DNA of 64,000 bases, from contig NZ_JAAHGO010000005.1 in assembly GCF_010672455.1 (NCBI RefSeq), positions 126,221-190,220 on the forward strand, written 5' to 3'. Below, piece after piece: positions 29,001 through 38,000 of this stretch (positions are counted from its first letter, which is position 1; the number at the start of each line of letters is the position of its first letter). The DNA comes from Okeania sp. SIO2C9 (GTDB lineage: Bacteria; Cyanobacteriota; Cyanobacteriia; Cyanobacteriales; Microcoleaceae). Made by a program: the position numbers and the translations under genes. The notes beneath the pieces are model-generated. The model was not told the origin of the DNA and ran no database searches. It saw only the letters and a program-made list of their open reading frames with translations.

Positions 29001-29940
29001 AGGATTTCACTTGCTTCAGGAGTTGGAACTTTCTCAACTCGAAGCCATACTACGTCCCAAAGTAGTAGGAGGATGGTTGCTACATCAATTAACTCAAAAG
29101 CTAAAGCTCGACTTTTTTGTTAATTTCTCCTCCATTGCATCAGTATGGGGTTCAAAAGGTCAAGCTCACTATGCAGCAGCCAACAATTTTCTGGATGGAT
29201 TAACTGATTATCGGCAATCTATGGGATTACCAACCTATAGCATAAATTGGGGGGCTTGGTCAGGAGGAGGAATGGCAACAGGAGAGGCAATGAATTTGCT
29301 AAACCAAATGGGGGTAAAACCAATGGAACCAGAAAAAGCAATAGCGGCTTTGGAGAAAATATTAGCAAGCAATAGCCCTCACACAGTAGTAGCAGATATA
29401 AATTGGGATTTATTTAAGGAACTGTATGAATTAGGAGCTAAAGGGTCATTTCTGGAAGAAATTTCACTATACTCAGAAGCAACAGACGGAGAACGCGCTT
29501 CGGAAAAAAGCTCAGAGTTGTTACAAGAACTTCATCAAGCTCCAGAAAGTGAACGGAACCAAATGCTAATCGAGCATCTTCAAAATGATGTAGCAAAAAT
29601 TATAGGATTATCGAAATCTCAACTTCCAGATCCGGAGTTAGGATTCTTTAAAATGGGAATGGATTCCTTGATGGCAGTTCAGCTAAGAAATATGTTGAAT
29701 TCTACTTTTAGGTCCTCCATCAGCACAGCAACCTTGTTTGAAAAGTCTAATATCAAAGACTTAGCTGAATACTTGATAGCAGAAATTTTCCCAGAAGGGG
29801 AGGAAGAGGAAATTGATCTTCAAGAAAGTCAAGAAGTAACTCCTCCCAAGCAGATAGAAACAGAATTTGAAGGAGAAATTGATAGTGCCATCGCCTCAGA
29901 ATTACAAGAAATCCAAGCTTTGCTGAAGGAGGAAAACTAA
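23002..29940 (+). CDS. PKS2: ECH2 fused to KS-AT-cMT-KR-ACP
   Basis: 2312 residues. Residues 1-255 are the second crotonase, ECH2 (CurF N-terminal/JamJ/PksI type), which decarboxylates the glutaconyl branch to leave a methyl-substituted alkene (oxyanion region MQGHSIGGGFVFG). A charged linker holds two short helical repeats (LQLDEISLEKAEQMLL and FISGEISLETAEKLLL). KS from 378, Cys547; its third motif reads NIGHAVYSAG instead of NIGHLEAAAG, unlike its neighbours. AT about 925-1240, Ser1025, HAFHS. C-methyltransferase about 1370-1600 with SAM motif VLDIGCGHG at 1438-1446. KR from 1911, Tyr2057, no LDD, and SVWGSKG Trp: A type. ACP Ser2222. Two in-frame repeat insertions lie at 804-824 and 1231-1252. 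The C-terminal tail looks like a class 2 docking helix. Confidence 0.94.
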   Translation: MANVNLNLDRVKGNSDVVQLVELGNGVVQITMKDEENRNAFSPGIIEGLYKCFGAVAQNKNYKVVVLTGYGNYFCSGGTKEELIGIYEREIKFNDLDFFRIALDCEIPVIAAMQGHSIGGGFVFGLYADLVVFSQESIYTTNFMKYGFTPGMGCTLIVPEKLGVFGYEMMYTAQNYRGKELAQRGIPFPVVPRKDVLKVAKKIAYEMSEKPRLSLITLKDHLRGKISQKLPEFVDKELAMHDITFHQPEVASRIEKIFGETTTMVDSLELNQKIVKQEREQINQQEEILNQLQLDEISLEKAEQMLLNLSEEKVKEKATINQPTNNSNKPIELDNSEELLSQFISGEISLETAEKLLLEEVVETNKKTENKNDIATTDIAIIGISCRYPGAKNRKEFWHNLTNGVESITEAPPGRWEQKNWYHPDPEHPGTSYSKYAGFLDEIDKFDPFFFEISPLEAEFMEPQQRIFLEEAYHAIEDAGYAPDSLKNQQFGIFVGVADSGYSKLLSDAGVGNNRLALTGNLPSMVSARIAYFLDTKGPVVAIDTACSSSLVAVHQACESIQRGESKLAIAGGIVIMTTADGQILSSQSQMISAEGHCKTFDAEASGTIWAEGCGVVLLKRYDQAIQDGDHIYGVIKGTGINYDGNTNGITAPSSQSQTSLEEGVYHKFGINPETISYVEAHGTATVLGDPIEVEALTNTFSKWTKKKQFCAIGTVKTNIGHAVYSAGISGLIKTALCLKNQKLVPSLNFNQANPHIDFENSPFYVNTELKDWKIPDGQIRRAVVSSFGLTGTNAHLVIEEAPLEVRSRRGEWPFARTEVRSDSTASVQEGNYLERSLHLLTLSAKTEKSLSDLVVSYQNYLEKENNDSELGDICYTANTGRTHFNHRLAVIASNQNELVEKLAQYEAGEEVAGICSGNLPNNITPPKIAFLFTGQGSQYVNMGKELYQKSSVFRKAINKCDEILGRLSVKSLLEILYPEDQDTSNSFLLNQTAYTQPAIFAIEYALAQVWQSWGIKPDIVMGHSVGEYVAATIAGIFSLEDGLKLIAERGRLMQELPPGGEMVAVIASESQVEKAISEYTSQVTIAAINGPESIVISGESEALASICSKLEAMGVKTKHLQVSHAFHSPLMEPMLAEFAAVAQSVIYNQPRIPLISNVSGEQVGVEITTAEYWVNHVRQPVKFAESMKTLHEEGYEVFLEIGPKPILLGMGRQCLPEDVGVWLPSLRPNKIPLPSSLERGRLEDAALLNNEWQQMLSSLGKLYAKGATVDWSEFDGDYTRQKVALPTYPFQGERYWVDTSKNQDRNTTNQSSNLVKLLNQGGIEELTQELKLSEELTEDEQKLLPKLLNILAKRQQKYLQEQDYIVGDYYDELASVLDEEAILNYIPLPGIMRGFSSILFFAKLKTQEKYHKLASTAQQEIRNIGWQKIDFSSCQKVLDIGCGHGTDLMTLGQKYNHLELCGYTISERQVELGNQKINQLNLEERLKIINGDSSQDEFPENYDLIYGFEVTCHIKKKKELFLNIRNHLNNEGNLVLSDFISNASFSIDYDAHSSYLITQQEWLDLLSQNHLKIIHYVDISNEIANGLDDPNFTENLNYICKKSNLNENARVGLQSYDNLYKMLRKKLVSYVVMTAQKQDLLSVDEIYKWNQEILQKPLHYSDVSLQQLFYRVEWQKATAKQQQKKQLQSKNWIIFSDRDGVGKRLKNLLEKRGDRCFMVFRGETYKQKETGSWELNPSNPGDFERFCQEVKITVGESLRIIHLWSLETTPSQQLTQSALESAQKYSCGSVLHLVQAMEKHWDLNSLSPQLWLITKGSQSVLPDVEEVAIAQTPLWGIGKVISLEHPQLWGGLIDLDKESSTNETEILLQLVEEDEQEDRLAIRHGEIYVARLERKLLAESQPLSLSEEGSYLITGGTGALGLSIAQWLVEKGCKHLVLTGRSQPSEQAQLKINSLQKQGSEVVVTQADVSVQEDMERVFKQVEEVMPPLKGVIHAAGVIGFHLLQELELSQLEAILRPKVVGGWLLHQLTQKLKLDFFVNFSSIASVWGSKGQAHYAAANNFLDGLTDYRQSMGLPTYSINWGAWSGGGMATGEAMNLLNQMGVKPMEPEKAIAALEKILASNSPHTVVADINWDLFKELYELGAKGSFLEEISLYSEATDGERASEKSSELLQELHQAPESERNQMLIEHLQNDVAKIIGLSKSQLPDPELGFFKMGMDSLMAVQLRNMLNSTFRSSISTATLFEKSNIKDLAEYLIAEIFPEGEEEEIDLQESQEVTPPKQIETEFEGEIDSAIASELQEIQALLKEEN
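25411..25470. repeat. In-frame palindrome plus heptamer repeats at the PKS2 KS/AT junction
   Basis: A 20-bp perfect palindrome, GGGCGAATGGCCATTCGCCC at 25431-25450, extends with one mismatch per arm to 25427-25454. AGAAGTCAGAAGT flanks it on both sides. It is translated as part of the protein right after NAHLVIEEAP. Confidence 0.85.
26692..26754. repeat. In-frame C/G-tract palindromic repeat after the PKS2 AT
   Basis: CCCCCTCCCGTCCTCC faces AAAGGGGGAGG. PKS1, PKS3 and PKS4 read LRPGV(E/D)EWQQ at this point, but PKS2 has about 20 extra residues (NKIPLPSSLERGRLEDAALL) between LRP and EWQQ. Confidence 0.8.
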
Positions 29941-29941
29941 A

Positions 29942-32900
29942 GTGAGTAATACTTCTCAAACAAGCCAACAAAACGTCTTATCCAAAGAAGTACTTCAAAC
30001 TTTGAAGGAAATGCGGGGTAAGCTCGAAGCAGTAAACAAAGCCAAAACCGAACCGATCGCAATTGTTGGTATGGCCTGTCGATTTCCTGGAGGAGCTAAT
30101 GACCCATCAACATACTGGAATTTATTACATGATGGTATAGATGCAATTACGCCAGTTCCTCCTGAACGTTGGGATGTGAGTGCCTATTACGATCCAGACC
30201 CAGAAGTTCCAGGGAAAGCTTACACGAAACAGGGTGGGTTTATCGACCAAGTTGACCAGTTTGACCCCTTATTTTTTGGTATTTCTCCAAGAGAAGCAGT
30301 TAGTTTAGACCCTCAATACAGACTACTGTTAGAGGTAACGTGGGAAGCACTGGAAAATTCTGGACAGACCTGGGAAAACCTTAAGAATAGTAAGACCAGT
30401 GTCTTCATGGGTATCTCTACAGATGACTATGCTGCCGTAACTCTAAATGAAGCCAGTAGTTACCCTACTCTGGGAAGTAATAGAAGTGTTGGTGTAGGTC
30501 GTATTTCTCATCTCTTGGGTTTACAAGGATCTAATATACAGGTAGATACAGCTTGTTCAAGTTCTTTAGTTGCTACCCATTTAGCCTGTCAAAGTTTACG
30601 TTCAGGAGAATCCAACTTGGCATTAGTGGGTGGAGTCAATTTAATATTATCGCCCATCAGCACTATTGCTCGTTGCCAACTGAAAGCACTATCTCCTGAT
30701 GGTCGTTGCAAGACTTTTGATGCTGCTGCAAATGGTTATGGTCAGGGAGAAGGATGTGGTGTCCTAGTTTTGAAGCGCTTGTCTGATGCAGTTAGTGATG
30801 GAGACCTAATTTCAGCCGTTATTCGAGGTTCTGCGGTTAATCACGATGGGCCAAGTAGTGGCATGACAGTTCCAAATAGAATGGCTCAAAAACAGGTAAT
30901 TCAACAAGCTCTGACAAATGCCAAGTTAGAACCCGACCAAATTAGCTATTTGGATGCTCACGGTACAGGAACTTCTTTAGGAGACCCCATAGAAATAGAA
31001 GCTCTGGCAGAAGTATACGGCAAAAATCGTCCAGCTGATCACCCTTTAATTGTGGGGTCAGTAAAGACTAATATTGGGCATTTAGAAGCAGCAGCAGGTG
31101 TATCATCTTTGATGAAGGTAATTTTAGCCCTTCAGCATCAGGAAATACCTCCTCATTTACATTTAAAACAACCTAACCCTCATGTAGATTGGGATAGATT
31201 ACCAATAAAAATTCCTACTTCATTAATGCCTTGGTCTGGTGAGGGAAAACCAAGAATAGCAGCAGTTAGTTCCTTTGGTATGGGTGGTACCAATGCTCAT
31301 ATAGTTTTAGAAGAAGCTCCTGTAGAATTTAGAATTAAAAATTCAGAATTTAGAATTAAGACAAATGGGGAAAGGGGGGGTGATTTAGAGCGTCCGCTGC
31401 ATATACTAACACTATCGGCAAAAACAGAAAAAGCTTTAGCAGATTTAGTCAGTAGTTATCAAAAGCATTTAGAAACATATCCAGATTTGGCAGTAGCAGA
31501 TGTATGTTACACGGCTAATACAGGAAGGAAACATTTTAAGCATAGACTAGCAGTTATTGCTTCTGACCAAAAGGAATTAGTAGAAAAGCTACTTGACCAA
31601 AAAACAGGAAAGGAAGTGGTTGGACTATCTTGTGGAGAATTTGATAGTGGTAGCGCAAGTTCTAAGCTAGCTTTCCTATTCACAGGGCAAGGTTCCCAGT
31701 ATGTGAATATGGGTAAGCAATTGTATGAAACTCAACCAACTTTCCGTCAAGCTTTGGATCGATGCGACCAAATTTTACAACCCTATCTAGAAGTGCCTCT
31801 ACTAGAAGCTGTATACCCTAAAGATGAACAAAAGTCAACCTCGAATTTGTTAGACCAAACAGGTTATACTCAACCAGCTTTGTTTGCTATAGAATACGCC
31901 CTAGCTAAGTTATGGGAATCTTGGGGAATCAAACCAACTGTAGTCATGGGTCACAGTGTAGGAGAATATGTGGCAGCAACAATAGCAGGAGTTTTCAGTT
32001 TAGAAGATGGTCTGAAATTAATTGCTATGCGGGGACGGTTGATGCAACAGTTACCCTCCGGTGGAGAGATGGTGGCAGTGATGGCCTCAGAATCTGTGGC
32101 GGTTGAAGTAATAGCTGATCATAGTTCACAAGTGACAATAGCAGCGATAAATGGACCAGAAAGTATGGTTATTTCTGGAGAGAGTGGAGCGATCGCAACC
32201 ATTTGTAGTAAGTTAAAAGCAATAGGAGTTAAGACCAAAAAATTACAAGTTTCCCATGCTTTTCATTCCCCGTTGATGGAGCCAATGTTGGCCGAGTTTG
32301 CAGCAGTAGCTCAGTCAGTCATCTATAATCGGCCGAAAATACCACTGGTATCAAATGTAACTGGTCAAAAAGCAGGAAATGAAGTAACTAAGGCCGAATA
32401 TTGGGTAAATCATATCCGACAACCAGTACAGTTTAATCAAAGCATAAAAACATTGCACGAGCAAGGGAATGAACTTTTCTTGGAAATAGGACCGAAACCA
32501 ATATTGTTAGGGATGGGGCGTAGATGTCTAGCAGGAGATTCAGGAGTATGGTTGCCATCATTGCGTCCAGGGGTAGAAGAATGGCAGCAAATGTTATTGA
32601 CTTTAGGAAAGTTGTATGTTAAAGGTATAAAAATAAATTGGTCGGGGTTTGACCAAGGTTATGCTCGTCAGAAGGTGGCATTGCCAACGTATCCTTTCCA
32701 AAGAGAACGTTACTGGGTAGAAAGAACGGAAAACAAACAGAAACAACAACATCAAAAGTTAGAAAATATTGGTGAGACTCCAATTGTTCAACTACTCACT
32801 CAAGGAAACACAGAAACCCTCACTCAACAACTAGAAAGAGCGGTAAATTTTTCACCAGAACAACTGAAACTCTTACCAGAAATATTAGATGTATTAGCTA

Positions 32901-34894
32901 AACAACATCAAGAACAATTAACAGCATTAACTGTAAAAAATTGGCTCTATGAAATTCAATGGAAACCTTTAGCTCAAAGTAACTCAACAACAAACATTCA
33001 ATTAAGTCATTGGCTAATTTTAGCCGATACTACAGGAGTAGCCGAAAAATTAGCCCAAAAATTACAACAACAGGGTCATGAATATAGCTTAGTTTATAGA
33101 GGGGAGAACTATCAAAAACTAGCAGCAGGAAAATATCAACTAAATCCTCATATTCCTGAAGAATTTGAAAAACTGTATCAAGAAATTAAGCAAAATACTC
33201 CAACTCCCTTATCAAAGTTAATTCACCTGTGGAGTTTAGACGCTCCCGAATCAAAAGACTTAACCCTTGAAACTCTAGAAGAAACCCAAATATGGGGATG
33301 TGGCAGCGTGATGCACCTGTTACAAACCTTACTCAAAAACTCTAGCATTCCCCAACTATGGTTAGTAACCCGTGGGTCTCAGTCAGTAACAGAAAATAAT
33401 ATAACAGGACTAGCAGCATCGCCTCTGTGGGGATTAGGTAGATCAGTGTCCCTAGAACATCCCCAATTATGGGGAGGATTAGTGGATCTAGACCCACAAG
33501 CTCCAGAAGCAGACGAAATAGAAATGCTATGGCAATTATTAGTTAATGAACTAGAAGAAGATAATCTAGCTTTACGGGGAGAAAATACCTATGTAGCTCG
33601 TCTGGCAAATCAATCTCCTCCAGAATTGTCTCAACCCCTATCCTTATCATTAGATGGTAGTTACTTAATAACTGGAGGATTAGGAGCGTTAGGATTACAT
33701 ACCGCAGAATGGTTGGTAGAAAAGGGAGCTAAAAATATTGTCTTAACTGGGCGCCGCCCTCCTTCAGAAAAAGTCCAAGAATCTATAAAAGAATTAGAAC
33801 AAGCAGGATGCCAAGTCAAGGTTTTGTTAGGGGATGTTTCTATTGAAGAAGAGATAGCCGAAATTTTGGAGAAGATTCATACATCTTTACCAACACTCAA
33901 AGGAATAATTCATACAGCAGGAGTGCTAGATGATGGAACCATACAACAGATGAATTGGGAGCGTTTTGCTAAAGTCATGGCACCAAAGGTAATAGGAACT
34001 TGGAACTTACATAAATTAACTAAAAATTTGCCATTAGATTTCTTTGTCTGTTTCTCCTCAATGGCTTCCTTAAATGGTTCCCCTGGTCAAGGAAATTATG
34101 CTGCGGCCAATGCCTTTATGGATGGTTTAGCTGGTTATCGTCGCAGCAGAGGATTATCAGGATTAGCCATTAATTGGGGAGCATGGGCATCAGGGGGTAT
34201 GGCTGCTCGTTTAGCAGTGGAGCATCAAAATCGGATTCAGGCAAGTGGGATAAGTGAGATTGCTCCCAAAGAAGGAATGTATGCCTTAGATTTACTGTTA
34301 CGAAATCAATTGGCAAGGGAGCAGGTAGGTGTAATAGCCGCCAAGTGGTCCGTATTGGCAGAACATTTGAGTAGTATCAAAAAAAGTTCATTACTACGAG
34401 AATTATTACAGAAGGAGGAATTGGCAGAACATGATACGCTGAAACAGAAGGTCAAAGTCGAAATTTTAGCAAAATTAGAGACGGCCTCACTAGAGGAACG
34501 TCAAGAAATTTTAACCGAACATATTCGAGGGCAAGTAACTCAGGTACTAGGTTTGAGTTCATCTCAATTACCTGAGCTGAATCTAGGGTTTATGGAAATG
34601 GGAATGGATTCTTTAATGGCAGTGGAATTAAAAAATCGACTGCAAAATCAACTAGGAATTAACTTACCTGAGACAATAGCTATAGAATATCCAACAATTA
34701 TGAAATTGTCCTTATATGTAGAGGAATTAATGGCATGGAAGACAACAGAAAATAGCCTATCCGAGGATGGCATGAATAAAACTGATGTATCAGAAAGAGA
34801 TGGTAAAATACTGCCAGTTCTGGAAGATATTTCAGAAGAAGATTTTGAAACACTAGCAGCTCAACAACTGGAAAAAATTCAGAATATGCTCTAA
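29942..34894 (+). CDS. PKS3: type I PKS module KS-AT-KR-ACP
   Basis: 1650 residues. It starts at GTG 29942, one base after the PKS2 stop, with AAGGAGG 9 nt upstream. N-terminal class 2 docking helix (LSKEVLQTLKEMRGKLEAV), KS from about 37 with Cys205, AT with Ser672 (GHSVGEY) and HAFHS (malonyl), a linker, KR from about 1239 with TGGLGALG, LDD (B type) and Tyr1386, ACP Ser1557. The C-terminal ISEEDFETLAAQQLEKIQNML is a class 2 docking tail for PKS4. It should add one acetate unit and leave a D-type beta-hydroxyl. At residue 463, directly after NAHIVLEEAP, an AT-rich repeat is translated in frame. DH is absent, so the hydroxyl should persist and could serve as a cyclisation nucleophile. Confidence 0.95.
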   Translation: MSNTSQTSQQNVLSKEVLQTLKEMRGKLEAVNKAKTEPIAIVGMACRFPGGANDPSTYWNLLHDGIDAITPVPPERWDVSAYYDPDPEVPGKAYTKQGGFIDQVDQFDPLFFGISPREAVSLDPQYRLLLEVTWEALENSGQTWENLKNSKTSVFMGISTDDYAAVTLNEASSYPTLGSNRSVGVGRISHLLGLQGSNIQVDTACSSSLVATHLACQSLRSGESNLALVGGVNLILSPISTIARCQLKALSPDGRCKTFDAAANGYGQGEGCGVLVLKRLSDAVSDGDLISAVIRGSAVNHDGPSSGMTVPNRMAQKQVIQQALTNAKLEPDQISYLDAHGTGTSLGDPIEIEALAEVYGKNRPADHPLIVGSVKTNIGHLEAAAGVSSLMKVILALQHQEIPPHLHLKQPNPHVDWDRLPIKIPTSLMPWSGEGKPRIAAVSSFGMGGTNAHIVLEEAPVEFRIKNSEFRIKTNGERGGDLERPLHILTLSAKTEKALADLVSSYQKHLETYPDLAVADVCYTANTGRKHFKHRLAVIASDQKELVEKLLDQKTGKEVVGLSCGEFDSGSASSKLAFLFTGQGSQYVNMGKQLYETQPTFRQALDRCDQILQPYLEVPLLEAVYPKDEQKSTSNLLDQTGYTQPALFAIEYALAKLWESWGIKPTVVMGHSVGEYVAATIAGVFSLEDGLKLIAMRGRLMQQLPSGGEMVAVMASESVAVEVIADHSSQVTIAAINGPESMVISGESGAIATICSKLKAIGVKTKKLQVSHAFHSPLMEPMLAEFAAVAQSVIYNRPKIPLVSNVTGQKAGNEVTKAEYWVNHIRQPVQFNQSIKTLHEQGNELFLEIGPKPILLGMGRRCLAGDSGVWLPSLRPGVEEWQQMLLTLGKLYVKGIKINWSGFDQGYARQKVALPTYPFQRERYWVERTENKQKQQHQKLENIGETPIVQLLTQGNTETLTQQLERAVNFSPEQLKLLPEILDVLAKQHQEQLTALTVKNWLYEIQWKPLAQSNSTTNIQLSHWLILADTTGVAEKLAQKLQQQGHEYSLVYRGENYQKLAAGKYQLNPHIPEEFEKLYQEIKQNTPTPLSKLIHLWSLDAPESKDLTLETLEETQIWGCGSVMHLLQTLLKNSSIPQLWLVTRGSQSVTENNITGLAASPLWGLGRSVSLEHPQLWGGLVDLDPQAPEADEIEMLWQLLVNELEEDNLALRGENTYVARLANQSPPELSQPLSLSLDGSYLITGGLGALGLHTAEWLVEKGAKNIVLTGRRPPSEKVQESIKELEQAGCQVKVLLGDVSIEEEIAEILEKIHTSLPTLKGIIHTAGVLDDGTIQQMNWERFAKVMAPKVIGTWNLHKLTKNLPLDFFVCFSSMASLNGSPGQGNYAAANAFMDGLAGYRRSRGLSGLAINWGAWASGGMAARLAVEHQNRIQASGISEIAPKEGMYALDLLLRNQLAREQVGVIAAKWSVLAEHLSSIKKSSLLRELLQKEELAEHDTLKQKVKVEILAKLETASLEERQEILTEHIRGQVTQVLGLSSSQLPELNLGFMEMGMDSLMAVELKNRLQNQLGINLPETIAIEYPTIMKLSLYVEELMAWKTTENSLSEDGMNKTDVSERDGKILPVLEDISEEDFETLAAQQLEKIQNML
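31328..31380. repeat. In-frame AT-rich repeat at the PKS3 KS/AT junction
   Basis: TTTAGAATTAAAAATTCAG then AATTTAGAATTAAG, read as EFRIKNSEFRIK, followed by AAATGGGGAAAGGGGGGGTG. The AGAATTTAGAATTAA unit matches the repeats flanking the four-helix-bundle gene at 20521 and 20946. The insertion point is the same residue as in PKS2 and PKS4. Confidence 0.75.
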
Positions 34895-35024
34895 TATTTG
34901 AGGTGAAAAAGATATCTTTTGGGATCTGCTTATAAAAAAGGTATGAAATAGGTAATTTCTATAGTTATAGAAATTATTTAATTTAACAGAAAAGTTAAAA
35001 AAATTAGGTTAAGGCTAAAAATTT
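34895..35024. other. 130-bp gap between PKS3 and PKS4
   Basis: This AT-rich spacer is the largest gap between the multi-domain PKS/NRPS genes from PKS2 onward. No hairpin terminator or clear promoter is seen, so cotranscription is likely. Confidence 0.35.
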
Positions 35025-38000
35025 ATGGAACCCAGTACCAAAAAAGATGAACTATCATTATCCAAACAGATGTTTTTAGCTTTAAAACAAGCAGAAACTA
35101 AGTTGGAGATGATGGAGCGCTCCAGAAGTGAAGCGATCGCCATAATTGGCATAGGTTGTCGATTTCCTGGAAATGCCAACACACCAGAAAGCTTCTGGGA
35201 ATTGTTATCTAATGGTAAAGACTCTGTTAGAGAGATTCCACTAGAACGTTGGGATATAGATTCTTACTACGACCCCAACCCTGATACTCCGGGGAAAATG
35301 TATATCCGTAACGCAGCATTAGTTGATCAGGTAGATCAGTTCGATCCACAATTTTTTGGTATCTCTGGCCGAGAAGCACATAGCCTTGACCCACAGCAAC
35401 GTTTTATTTTGGAAGTAACTTGGGAAGCTTTAGAAAGAGCTGGTATTAATCCCCTGGAATTAGAAAATACTCAGACAGGAGTATTTCTGGGTATCGGTCA
35501 AAATGATTATGCTAATTTGGGTTTGAGCCAAGTCGAAAATATAAGCCCTTACGATGCTACAGGAAATGGATTCTGTTTTGCAGCAGGTAGGTTATCTTAC
35601 TTTTTAGGATTGCAAGGCCCATCAATGGCAATAGATACAGCTTGTTCATCGTCTCTGGTAGCTATACATGAAGCTTGTCAGAGTCTGCGTCAGGGTGAGT
35701 CTAATCTGGCTTTAGCTGGAGGAGTCCAACTAATTCTCTCTCCTGAAGTGACAACTGCACTATCAAAATTAAAGGCTCTATCACCTGATGGCAAGTGTAA
35801 AACTTTTGATGCTGCTGCAGATGGTTATGGAAGGGGAGAAGGATGTGGCATTGTGGTACTTAAGCGTTTGTCGGATGCGGTCAAGGATGGAGACAATATC
35901 CAGGCAGTAATTCGTGGTTCCGCTGTTAATCATGATGGACCGAGTAGCGGACTGACAGTACCGAATAAACTAGCTCAGGAAAAACTGATTCAGCAAGCTC
36001 TCAAAGCAGCAAAAGTAGAACCTGCTCAAGTGAGTTATGTGGAAGCTCATGGTACTGGAACTTCCCTCGGAGATCCGATGGAAGTGAGAGCTTTAACTAG
36101 CGTATTTGAGAATGGACGCGATCGGGAAAAACCATTGCATATCGCTTCAGTTAAAACTAATATTGGTCATCTAGAAGCTGCCGCTGGAATTGCAGGTGTT
36201 ATTAAGGTGGTTTTGCAACTGCAACATCAAAAAATTGCCCCTCATCTGCATTTTGCTAATCCTAGCACCTATATTGATTGGGAGAATATACCTTTAAAAG
36301 TACCTACTCAACTCACACCTTGGCTGTCATCAGGGGATAAAAGAGTTGCAGGAGTAAGCTCTTTTGCTATTAGTGGCACTAATGCTCATATAGTTTTAGA
36401 AGAAGCACCGAGTAGGGGCGAACGGCCGTTTGCTTCGCATAACTTCGTTAACGCCCCTACAGAAGTCAGAAGTCAGAAGTCAGAAGAATCCCCCCTTCTC
36501 CCCTTTGAAAGGGGGGAGAATTTAGAGCGTTCATTGCATTTGTTAACTCTGTCGGCAAAAACAGAAAAAGCTTTAGAAGATTTAGTCAGTAGTTATCAAA
36601 ATTATGTAGAGACGTTTCGCGAAACGTCTCTACAAGGGACATTTCCCGAAACATCCCTACATGATATATGTTATACAGCTAATACAGGTAGAGCGCATTT
36701 TAATCATCGACTAGCAATTATTGCCTCTGAACAAAAGGAATTAATAGAAAAACTGCTTGACTGGAAAACTAAGAAAGAAGTAGTTGGAGTATTTTCTGGG
36801 CAACCAGATAGCGGAAGTCAAAGTCAAAAAATAGCTTTCCTATTCACGGGTCAAGGTTCCCAGTATGTAAATATGGGAAGACAACTGTATGAACAAGCAC
36901 CGACTTTCCGTCAAGCTTTAGATCGATGCGACCAAATTTTACAATCCTATCTAGAAGTACCTTTATTAGAAGTTATTTACCCTAAAGATGCACAAAAGTC
37001 AAGTGTATTAGACCAAACAGCTTATACTCAACCTGCTCTATTTGCCATAGAATACGCCCTAGCTAAGTTATGGGAATCATGGGGGATTAAACCAAATGTG
37101 ATCATGGGTCATAGCGTTGGAGAATATGTAGCAGCAACAATAGCAGGAGTATTCAGTTTAGAAGATGGTCTGAAATTAATAGCCATGCGGGGTAAGTTGA
37201 TGCAGCAGTTACCCGCTGGTGGAGAGATGGTGTCCTTGTTAGCTTCAGAGTCTGTGGTAACAGAGGCTATAGGAGAGTATAGTTCTCAAGTGACAATAGC
37301 AGCAATTAATGGACCGGAAAGTATGGTTATTTCTGGTGAAAGTGAAGCGATCGCAACCATTTGTAGTAAGTTAGAATCCCAAGGAGTAAAGACTAAAAAA
37401 TTACAGGTATCCCATGCTTTTCATTCCCCGTTGATGGATCCAATGTTGGCAGAATTTACAACAGTAGCTCAGGAAGTCACCTACAGTCAACCTCGGATAC
37501 CACTCATTTCTAATGTAACTGGTGAAAAAGTAGGTGCAGAAATTGCTACTCCTGAATATTGGGTTCATCATGTCCGACAACCAGTAAGATTTGCTCAGAG
37601 TATGAAAACTTTAAATGAGCAAGGATATCAATTGTTCCTGGAAATTGGACCCAAACCAATATTACTGGGCATGGGACGTCAATGTGTACCAGAAGAGAGT
37701 GGTATTTGGTTACCATCGCTACGTCCGGGGGTTGATGAATGGCAACAGATACTCTCAAGTTTAGGACAGTTGTATGTACGGGGTGCTAAAGTAGATTGGT
37801 CAGGGTTTGACCGAGATTATGGCTACCAGAAAGTAATCTTGCCAACTTATCCATTTCAGCGGGAAAGGTATTGGGTTGAAACAGGCAATTCTCAAACTAT
37901 CTCTGCAACTAAACTTCACCCTCTAATTAATCGAAAGTTTCAATCTCCTTTATCAAAAGACATCTTCTTTGAATCGGAGTTTAGCACCAACTCCCTACCA

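Noticed and set aside
23002-29940. Trans-AT PKS because of the divergent KS and the fused ECH2
   Set aside because: A complete integral AT with GHSVGEY and HAFHS follows the KS.
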